The notes under the pieces are model-generated. The model worked only from the letters and a program-made list of their open reading frames with translations, ran no database searches and was not told where the DNA came from. A DNA stretch of 64,000 bases from positions 124,001 to 188,000 of the forward strand of contig JANUWF010001636.1 in the NCBI GenBank assembly GCA_026120185.1. Reading direction: 5' to 3'. The position numbers and the translations under genes are program-made. This stretch comes from Voacanga thouarsii (taxonomy: Eukaryota > Streptophyta > Magnoliopsida > Gentianales > Apocynaceae). This document shows, piece by piece, positions 55,840 through 64,000 of this stretch (its first letter is position 1; every line of letters starts with the position of its first letter).

Positions 55840-58512
55840 TTTAGTGAATTTGTAGCAGGTGAAAGAAAAGTATGCAGTGGGTGCAAGACAAAATGGATGA
55901 GTGGGTTTTTTTTTTTTTTTTTTTTGCTTCTGTATTTTGAAACTTCATGTTTTTAGGCAGTATGTTACTTTCAATGTTTTCTATTGTCACTTCATTTCCA
56001 GTTGTTGGATCAACGTTTTGTTGTTGTGTGATGAAAGTTTGTTTTTTAATCATGTGATTAAATGCTTTTTATCGTTGTTTGTCTAGACTGGTTGTAGTAA
56101 TTATATCATATGCTATTTTTCAAAATTTTTCATCTCTACTTGTTAAAGAAGAAAACATGGAGTAAGCATTACAACTGACTTAAACATAACCAATCCAACA
56201 AGAACACAAGACTTGAGGATTTTGACTAATATCAACATGTAGAAAGTTACTACATGAACATGCCCCGCAAACACAGGAACATTTTAGACAATCACTTGAA
56301 CATAATCCCAGGTATCCACTCGTTAACTCCAACATGTCACAAGAGTTGGCATTTCAGCATAAGTACCAGTGTACTGGCTTTCATTTTTTCCATTGAGACT
56401 AGTACCTATTCGAGACTCGTTCCCTCTACATGATCATAAACTACACCATACACTTTGCTCACGACATGGGAGATCTAGTTCATTCAAACTATTTTACAAA
56501 ATTTAGTTTGCTCCTATAGAGAAAACAAACTTTATAAAATGTCTCTAACATCGAAAATGTGACAATTAGCATCATATTAAACCATGTAACTCCAAACTAT
56601 CATAAGAATAAACTCCACACACATGGACAAGCTACACAAAGACATGACCACCTGAAACAAAAACATGAACACATTGCACAACCACATCAACAGCAATATT
56701 CTGCAATGTGGTCAACTTGCGCTAATTACTTCTTGAATATGTCACGCAGATATACGATCATATATGATCAAATTGCACAAATACATGAACATGTTACACA
56801 AACACATGAATACAATCCCTAAGCATGTCATCCATATAAACCTGCACTAGCTACTACTCTAAGCAAAAGCTGGATTGGAGGTTCTCTAGCGTGCCAGTCC
56901 AATACCGCATGTCAATGTCGAATGTTTCCTTGTGAGAGGAGTCAATACAAGTTTGTATGGAATACGAGAAAAATCAGTGCCACAATTACATTTCAAAGTG
57001 CTACTACTATCAGTGCCACAATTACATTTCAAAGTGCTACTACTATCAGTGCCACGGTTACATTTCAAAGTGCTACTACTATTATAAGATATATTACCTT
57101 CAAATATGTTTATTTAACTTGAAAATCATATTATTATCTGGAATAAGAAGATAGAGACAAGAGTAATATTTGACAATTTCGATCAATTTGTGTTCGCAAT
57201 AATGCACTCCATTCAGGTGTTATTAACATGAAAGCTAATGAAAGTAACTCCACAAAATTCATCTAAACTGCAGTAGTTAGTATCCACTTCCATCACAAAG
57301 TATACACTTTTCTTTTAGGAGTCTTCTAATTTCTGGGTAGTAGGCTTGAAAATGCCACATTGTTTATCAAGATCTTAAACGATAGCTTCAGCATAGGCGC
57401 GGCTCTACTCAAAATTCTTTTTGTAACGGCATCTGCTAAAACACACTTGGAAATCCAACTTGATGGTATGTCGAGCCTAAATTAGTATCTACAAGCATAG
57501 TATTCAATAGGAGAATTACTCATTAATGCTTCTAAAGCACAACCACATAAGTCGGGCAAGTGCCCATCAAGCGGCAAACTAACCTGAAACATGTGAATAT
57601 ATAGAATATAGATTGCGATCTCTATTGATTTATACAGGCATTTCTCTAAGCACATTGATCTCCGGATTGTCATCCATAGATATACACACAGGAGGTTATT
57701 CTTTTTTTTCCAGAAAAATAAAATAAGAAAGAAAATATAAGAAGACTCCTAAAAACTTCAAGAAGTAGCTTCTTTATCAAAAATCCCGAAAAAAGAAAAG
57801 GATTTAAGACATCATGATCTGGTACAAATTAAAGTCTTCGTTTGGTGAGTATCAAAAGTCATACACAGTACCTATGAGAAAATTGGAACAAAGAGGTGCG
57901 CACAAAGTCTGTTTACGTACCACCTTCTCTTATCTATAGCTGCAAGTCTTCGACTTGGTTCATCAAAAAAGGACCGTTCTGCTATATGAAATGGGGAACA
58001 GAGAGGTGCGGCGTCTGTCCAAAACACCGTTGTATGTTAGGGTATCTCGTAATTATGGTCATTATAGCTTAAAGAAAATCAGGAAGTAAATTCAAGCTGC
58101 GAAATGTACCATTTCCATGAGCGAAAAATTTGTTAGAGAAGCTGGTGGAATGCTAGTCGTGCTGCACTGTATAAGTACAGATGTCACATTGCTTAATGAT
58201 GTTTGCTACACGATAAGAAAAAAAATTTCACCTAAATATATTTGCTAGGTGCCTTTCGAATTTATATAATATTTAAGGGATATACAAGGATGTTACCCAC
58301 CGATTGCTGTGAGGCTTGACAAGTTTCAGTTGTGCAGTAATTATTTTCCTCAGTGGCCTTTTCTGTGTGTCAAGTACATTGCTGGCCCTGCTGCTCCCCT
58401 AGCTATTTCAACAAGTAAACTTTTTCACTTAATAGTACGGATGTAAATAAAATTCATGCTAACAAATAGGGAATACAACAGCGCTACAGTAACATTGCTG
58501 TACACCACATAC
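55840..58512. other. MULE interior: inverted motif clusters and a 36-bp repeat
   Basis: ACATGAACA strings (the complement of TGTTCATGT) occur near 56253, 56663 and 56783. A T-run is at 55904-55925. A possible exon on the minus strand near 57580-57485 (VSLPLDGHLPDLCGCALEAL) has splice-like edges but no recognised domain. Confidence 0.5.
56973..57080 (+). repeat. 36-bp tandem repeat, three copies
   Basis: The unit ATCAGTGCCACAATTACATT plus TCAAAGTGCTACTACT recurs at 56973, 57009 and 57045, the third with two changes (CGG for AAT). Confidence 0.95.
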
Positions 58513-60647
58513 CTGGTGCATTAGTGTGCCTTTCATTTTGCGTGCCTTTCCTGGTCTCCATTTGTCAAGAAAACTCTTCAATCGTTTTCTTGTGTTGTTG
58601 GTCTCATGCTTCTTTATACCTTTTGGGTTTGGAAACTGTGAGTCAGCTACTTAGGATGAAGGTTTCATGGTTGCCACATCATCTTGGCCCAAATCTCTTT
58701 CAAACGACTTCCCCTATCTCATCTCACGTGCTGACAATACATCACATTTGTCTCCAATCTTGCGACTCATTTTGGTTGCCATAGAAATGACATCTTCGAT
58801 TGCACTTTGAGACTCGACAGCTCGGGTAGCTAAGCGTATCAACAATGTAGCCATCATCTTGTACCTCTCTACAATATCAAGATTGGGATCGATAGATACA
58901 GCACCTCTGTCAACCTGAATAACTGAGGCATCCATAGACTTGTGTGTCCATCGCCTGATGATGTATTAATCTGGAACTGTTTTTACATTAAAGTGATCTA
59001 ACACTTTCAGAGAATGCGAACATAACATTCCAACACTCTGGAAAAGCAAACAACTGCATGTTATGGTTTTCGTCGATGCATCAAATGCAATGGTACGCTG
59101 TTTTGATAATCCATCATGCTGTCCAACAATGCATTCAACTAGAGAATTAGGTACACTTGTTCTCTGTATGAGTAGCCCCAAGGATTCATTGAACTGGGCA
59201 TGAAACTCATTGAACAATGGGGGAATGTGTACCTTCGCTACACAAATTAGCATTGGTGAGTTTCTCAACGCCATTATTGGTAATTTTTGCTTACTTTCAT
59301 ATTCTGAGATCACCTATTTGTATCGTTTCAAGGCAACAACACGACCAAAATGTGTGAAGAATTGTAGAATATAATGATCTAACTTCAGATGGTCCTTTAA
59401 ATCTGCATTAAAGCTTTCACTCAATTGTGTACTACGCATCCCAGCCGTCCAGGTACCCATCAGGTAGCATCGTGCCCACTTCACTCTAGTTGCAAATATG
59501 CTTTTGATCCATTCATTTGTCTCCAGCTCATGGACTAGCATGAGTTCCTGTCAAGTCTCAAAAAACTCCTTCTCGTCTTTAATGTGGAACATACAATTTC
59601 AAAACATGTCCGAGAGTGACAATCCCTTCCTGCAAAGATATCCCAAGTGTTTTATAAAATTTCTCCAAATATGAAAAGTACATAAATTATGAAAGGTCTG
59701 TGGGAGAACTGTAGAAATTGTTGCAGCCATTGCTGCATCTTGGTCAGTGAAGATTGTTCTAGGATGCTTGCCTCCCATAGCTTCGATGAACGTCGTGAAT
59801 AGCCAATTAGAAGAATCAATTGTTTCATCGTAAAGCAAAGCAACCCCAAAAACTACTAATTGCCTATATTGGTTGAATCCAACAAATACTCCAAGAGGCT
59901 GGCACTGTTTGTTTGTCTTATATATGGTGTCAAATGTGATAACATCCCCAAAGTAGGAGTATTCCATGATCATGCGTGCATTAGCCCAAAAAATATTTGT
60001 GATTAGCTCATCACAATCAAGTTGTACTGCATGGAAGAAAGAAGGATTCATAGAAGCTTGCTCTTCAAAATATCTCATTATTGCCGCGGCCTCACCATAC
60101 TGTAAGTTTCTTTGTCTTCTACTGCGGAGGTATCGCTTCAAGTCTTCTTTGGTGCACCCTAAATTTTCTTTGCCATCTACTTATGTTAACATTAGCTCAT
60201 GAGATTGCTTTAAAGATAATCCCGCAGCTTCGACTAAGGAAGCGTCGATGCTTTGCGCATTGCTCACATTCTTCTGTGACGGCATGAGATGAACACAAGC
60301 AGCAATATGAAGGTCATGGTTGTGGCTTGATTCAAACTCGGTCACCTTGTTTTTTTTTCCCTATCTAGAACAATGACCATCCGAGTAGCACAACCGGTCT
60401 TCGTTTCTGCACGAGGACGCTTAATTTCTCTATCACGTTTATCGATCCTTCGAAACCTTGCTTTGCAGCATGTAAACCTCCTAGATGTCAACACACCAGA
60501 GGCATTCTTGTTCCCATACTGTCTACGTATACCGAAGCCCATAGTTGCACCATAACAATTGTAAAAGTTGTACGCTTCTTCTTTAGAATCAAGTAACTGT
60601 CCAATAGCAGGTAAAAAACAAACATTCGCACTTGTACGATTCTCCAT
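58513..60647 (-). pseudogene. FAR1/Jittery-type MULE transposase, multiply broken
   Basis: Domains in order: a FAR1 DNA-binding zinc domain (EEAYNFYNCYGATMGFGIRR, RRFTCCK, TGCATRM), the MULE transposase core (FGDVITFDTIYKTNKQCQPL, VFVGFNQYRQLVVFG, LLYDETIDSSNWLF, FTDQDAAMA), STQLSESFNADLKDHL, and a SWIM zinc finger (CSC...CSH) near 59050-59010. The C-terminus has NPKGIKK and KRLKSFLDKW. The copy has a length change in a T-run at 60350-60358 and seven in-frame stops (near 60181, 59599, 59551, 59314, 58966, 58714 and 58651). FAR1/FHY3 host factors derive from this transposase family; position inside MULE ends and decay argue that this is a transposase copy. Confidence 0.9.
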
Positions 60648-61375
60648 TAAAAAGAACCTATGCACATCATTAAAAAAAAAAGGGAACAAAGAAATATATT
60701 AAAATACTTGAGTACGCTTGCAAGTAAAATTCGTAGGATGTTCAGGTGGAACATGTAAATGTATAGGCAAGCGAATATATTGTGCGAAAATTTCTTAATT
60801 TAACCACGACATAGTCAGAGAGAATGTTATAAATAAGTAAACGTGTGGTCACATGTTGTGCTATGCTCTGCTGTGTTCTGTATACAATCAATGCTGCCAA
60901 ACAAACATGTATTAACAAGTGAAGTAATTACATGAACATGGATGTGTCCATTACTAACTCATTCTCACAGAGACATGAACACAAATATTAACCTAAAAAC
61001 CCATATTACATTAAATGCAAATTTTCAAATGCACATACTTAGCTGTCGGAAGACAACTTGGGTGACTGAAGGAGAAAAATCCCCTTTAGCATTGCATGCC
61101 CATTGCCTTGTTTGTGTATCAGGAGCTCTTCAATTTCGTCGGATTACATAACCCTATCGACACCGATCGAATTAATTGCAGTATTTGAAGGAATGAGAGA
61201 AGAAAGTGAATGGAAATATTAACATTTGACGAAAGCTTTTGTTTATGTTTACAGAGCAGGTGATTTAAGCGGGATTTTTCATTTTTTGATGAACAGTTCA
61301 AAGTACATCTACAGTAAACTTGTAGAGGCTTGTGGAAGCTGGCTAACGATGCAAGCCGTGATTTTCATTCAGCTG
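60648..61375. other. Transposase upstream region within the MULE
   Basis: This lies between the transposase and the right terminal repeat, so it should hold its promoter. ACATGAACA-type strings occur at about 60931 and 60972. No gene is seen. Confidence 0.5.
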
Positions 61376-61492
61376 AGGGCAAAACAACGTCGTTTTGTCC
61401 TTTTTTGGGACCAACAACGTAGATGTTTCCTAATCGGACGATTGTTGGGTTCCTAAATCGCGGCCGCAAAGGAATTGCGCGGTCCCGAATCC
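61376..61492 (-). repeat. MULE right terminal inverted repeat region
   Basis: It mirrors the left end: a near-palindrome at 61376-61401 (AGGGCAAAACAACGTCG...), then GCGGCCGC, GGAATTGCGCGGTCCC and terminal GAATCC. The extra hairpin of the left end is missing here. Confidence 0.8.
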
Positions 61493-61709
61493 GCCGTGGA
61501 TCGGGTCATATGAATTTCTTCTCTTTCTCAATCAGTTTTCTTTGGTATGCTTTTTATCCTAGTCCAGGGCTTTTAGTTTTAGGTAAACAGTGTCACTGGA
61601 CCTCTGGAGACTTCACTCTATCTTTCTACTCCCATTATAGCCATTTCCATGGATGATCTTGAAGCAATTGAGTAAGTTCTCCATAATCAGATTCCTACTC
61701 TACAGAATA

Positions 61710-62089
61710 ATGGCTTCAATTTCTTCTACAAAATCTCTGTGCAACCACTCCATTCACAGGAACCTTATCTCCTTAAACGTACCCTTATCTCCTTCCTCTT
61801 TTTCTTTTCAACTATGCCCTCGTCACTGTCAATTGCGTCATTGCGCTGCGGTTAAAACTGGGTCAGAGGTTCGGGGCGGTTCCGACGCTTATGCTGCCAA
61901 GTTGTTAAGGAAGCCTGTGATTTCGCCGAAGTTTGAGTTGTCGTCGGCCAGTGAGGAGTTGGTGGACGAGGATGATAATAAGAAGAAGGGTGGCGCAGAT
62001 AGGACAGCGTGGGCGAATTGGGAAGACCAAATTTTGGAGGACACCGTTCCCCTTGTTGGCTTTGTGAGGATGATTCTTCATTCTAGAAA
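61710..62089 (+). CDS. DCL-like (DUF3223) chloroplast protein, first exon only
   Basis: The ATG at 61710 (MASISSTKSL) starts a Ser-rich N-terminus typical of a plastid transit peptide. The end of the exon carries AWANWEDQILEDTVPLVGFV followed by RMILHS, the start of the conserved DCL/DUF3223 domain. The exon ends in AA|GTAAGG (phase 2), where the family continues with the rest of that domain. The next exon is not in this window. DCL is required for chloroplast development and plastid rRNA maturation in tomato and Arabidopsis; function here is by homology. An upstream ATG in frame (61653) is possible but gives a poor transit peptide. The MULE ends 217 bp upstream of the ATG. Confidence 0.8.
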
Positions 62090-62470
62090 GTAAGGTCTTA
62101 TAATGTACTTTTAATTGGTTTCCCTTGCCTCATTACTTTCTAGGTGTATATATATGTCTCAAAGTATAAAGGACTGATTTTGGATTGAATTGATTTTTTT
62201 TTTTTTTAAATTGCCAAGAATCCGGGGGAATTTAATTGGTGAATTGTTTTGAAAAGCTGAGGTCTTTATGAAAACTGCGAAGGTATAGTTAGTAATTTAG
62301 AAGGCTATGACATTCTGGTGCAGTGAAGTGATGAACTTCTTTAATGTAGCAACCTCTGCAAGAGTTACATGAAACATCATTTGAATAGCTGAAATTCTGA
62401 AAGACAGCGTGAATATGCTGGCAATTAGTGACATAATGAACGATTTTTGACATATCAAGCAGCGAATTGT
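62064..62470 (+). repeat. Intron 1 duplicate, copy 1
   Basis: Spans the last codons of exon 1 and the beginning of intron 1; closely repeated at 63164-63556 (GTGAGGATGATTCTTCATT, AAGTAAGGTCTTATAATGTA, ATGAAAACTGCGAAGGTATA). Confidence 0.9.
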
Positions 62471-63559
62471 TGCTGTTTTACTAGCAAATATAATGCTTCT
62501 TGGGATCATTGGATTTATTTGAAAATCTTGTGAACTTCTACCTAATAATGATAAGTTAGATATTCTTCCAATGTTATTTACTTCATGGGTGAATTTGTTG
62601 GCTAAAAAAGAATTCCTTTGTTATGGGGATTTTTCTTGGTTTTAAAATGGTTTTTTCAGGATGTGAAGAAGACTTGGTTTTTTGTTGAAATTTGTGTATG
62701 TAATCTCGTCTTGCAATGCTTTTTTGGCAAGACTGCCACTTTTGTACCATAGATATTTGAAAAAGGAGTTCTTTATGTGATTCTTTTCAGTTGTTTGTGG
62801 GTTGTATGACTAAAATCATGGTTTCCTTTTTATCGTCTGCTGACCAATTTGGAAAGCAAAAGTATGATTAATCAGAGATTACTAAATACTAATACAATTA
62901 ATAGTTAAGGCATTCACATGCATGTTAGGTCAGCAGTTTCAGCAACTGAACCTAGATGTCCAGAAATAGTTCTGGATTTAAGTTTTTGTCAATTTGATAA
63001 TGAATGTGATTCCCTTATATATGTCTTTATAACTTTCATCTTCATAATCTTGCTGGAAAGAAGGAGGGGGTGAGGTGATTCTCACATCATCATTTCCACT
63101 CTCATGGCTTCCTTTCAGTAGACCTAATTCTGCTGATAACTTTTGTTAGTTCATCAACTAGGTGTGAGGATGATTCTTCATTTGGAAAAGTAAGGTCTTA
63201 TAATGTACTTTTAATTGCTTTCCCTTGCTCCATTGCTTTTCAGGTGTATATATATATGTCTCAAAGTATAAAGAACTGATTTTGGATTGAATTGATTTTT
63301 TTTTTTTTATTACCAAGCAATCTGAGGGAATTTTATTGGCGAATTGTTTTGGAAAGTTGAGATCTTTATGAAAACTGCGAAGGTATAGTTAGTAATTTTA
63401 GAAGGCTATGACATTCTGGTGCAGTGAAGTGATGAACTTTATCGTTTGAAATCCTAAAGATAATGCAGCAACCTCTACAGGAGTTGGATGAAACATCATT
63501 TGAATAGCTGAAATTCCGAAAGGCAGCATGAATATGCTGCTAATCAGTGATATAATGAA
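62090..63559 (+). other. DCL-like intron 1 (partial)
   Basis: Intron sequence containing the 1100-bp-period duplication and two T-runs; no other gene. Confidence 0.6.
63164..63556 (+). repeat. Intron 1 duplicate, copy 2
   Basis: Repeats 62064-62470 at an 1100-bp offset, including seven exon codons and the GTAAGG donor. A CAACTAG acceptor-like string precedes it. It ends where the LINE fragment begins. Confidence 0.9.
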
Positions 63560-64000
63560 GAATTTCACCTATTTGGGTTGCCCCATGTTTAAAGGGCGAA
63601 GCAAACGAGTGTTTTTCCAGTCGGCTTTGGACAAAATACAACGGCATACTCAGAGATGGAAATATAAATTCTTATCTGATGTAGGTCGTTTGCAACTCAT
63701 TAGGTCGGTTTTATTTTCCATGCCTTTACACCTCTTGAATACTATCGAGCCTCCTGTGACAATACTTACAGCTATGGAAAGAGTGTTTTCTGATTTCTTT
63801 TGGGGGATGCTCTTCGTTTGGGGAGAAAAGGCATTCAAAGACATGGAGTTCTATATGCTTGCCATGTGGACTGGGCTTATGGTCTATTTTAGATATGTGT
63901 GTAGCTTTTGGATTAGGTTTGTGGTGGAAATACAGACAACAACATTCCCTCTGGTCTCGATTTATTGATGCCAAATATAATCCTCAACAGCAACATCCTA
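63560..64000 (+). pseudogene. LINE (non-LTR retrotransposon) reverse transcriptase fragment
   Basis: The product begins FTYLGCPMFKGRSKRVFFQS, then DKIQRHTQRWKYKFLSDVGR, LQLIRSVLFSMPLH and VFSDFFWG, the C-terminal part of a plant L1-type reverse transcriptase. Near 63805 the frame shifts by one: the continuing LINE sequence (SICLPCGLGLWSILDMC, LWWKYRQQHSLWSRF, IDAKY) is in another frame to the window end. The copy is truncated at its 5' side and is defective. It interrupts intron 1 of the DCL-like gene. Confidence 0.85.

Larger units (their letters stand above)
46054..61492 (-). mobile_element. 15.4-kb Mutator-like element (MULE), FAR1 clade
   Basis: The left end begins GGATCAGGGGCCGTGTAATT and the complement of the right end begins GGATTCGGGACCGCGCAATT; 15 of these 20 bases agree. 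Similarity then continues through a NotI-like GCGGCCGC, an AGGAACCC or AAGAACCC string and a 26-bp near-palindrome on each side. Flanking 9-mers are GCCGTGGAC (46045-46053) and GCCGTGGAT (61493-61501), the length made by Mutator-family transposases. A FAR1-type transposase pseudogene starts about 0.7 kb inside the right end and reads inward, the normal MULE layout. Interior cargo: a SINE, a 267-bp tandem array, dispersed TGTTCATGT motifs and two unidentified ORFs. Confidence 0.85.

Noticed and set aside
61653..61709. Upstream in-frame ATG of the DCL-like gene as the start
   Set aside because: The extension adds hydrophobic and basic residues unlike a plastid transit peptide, whereas MASISS at 61710 is typical.

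Overview
This is plant nuclear DNA, most likely from a eudicot. It has intron-rich genes with GT/AG splice sites, AT-rich intergenic DNA, many nested plant transposable elements, and gene families found only in plants (COR27/28, glutamate receptor-like, DCL/DUF3223, FAR1-derived transposase). I cannot name the species.

Layout: 1-4290 is a decayed, integrase-less Ty3/gypsy element on the minus strand. 5388-8431 is a four-exon COQ10 gene (minus). 8789-9383 is a degraded hAT-like MITE. 10922-11919 is an acidic, coiled-coil gene broken by one in-frame stop (minus). 12590-14556 is a probable solo LTR. 16222-18311 is a five-exon COR27/COR28-like gene (minus) with evening-element and G-box motifs upstream. 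21535-27918 is a twelve-exon NDR-type AGC kinase gene (minus). 30520-31071 is a tRNA-derived SINE. 32280-35403 is a five-exon glutamate receptor-like channel gene (minus). All exon joins given for the four intact genes keep the reading frame. 36295-37260 is a minisatellite.

38375-46053 is a segment bounded by long inverted repeats. It holds a TSD-flanked hAT MITE and a minus-strand exon with a viroplasmin-type RNase H N-terminal domain.

46054-61492 is the most striking object: a 15.4-kb Mutator-like element (MULE) with imperfect terminal inverted repeats and a 9-bp target duplication matching at 8 of 9 positions. It carries a dead FAR1-type transposase, a 267-bp tandem array, clusters of a TGTTCATGT motif that switch orientation around the centre, and two central ORFs I do not recognise, one of them fully open. 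It is inserted in the right inverted-repeat arm; the left arm preserves a related uninterrupted version of that site.

61710-62089 is the first exon of a DCL-like chloroplast protein gene whose ATG lies about 220 bp beyond the MULE end. Its first intron contains a 1.1-kb-period duplication that runs into a broken LINE reverse transcriptase fragment (63560-64000).

The host genes look like an ordinary, functionally unrelated set; no operon-like logic is expected. The accessory biology is in the transposable elements.
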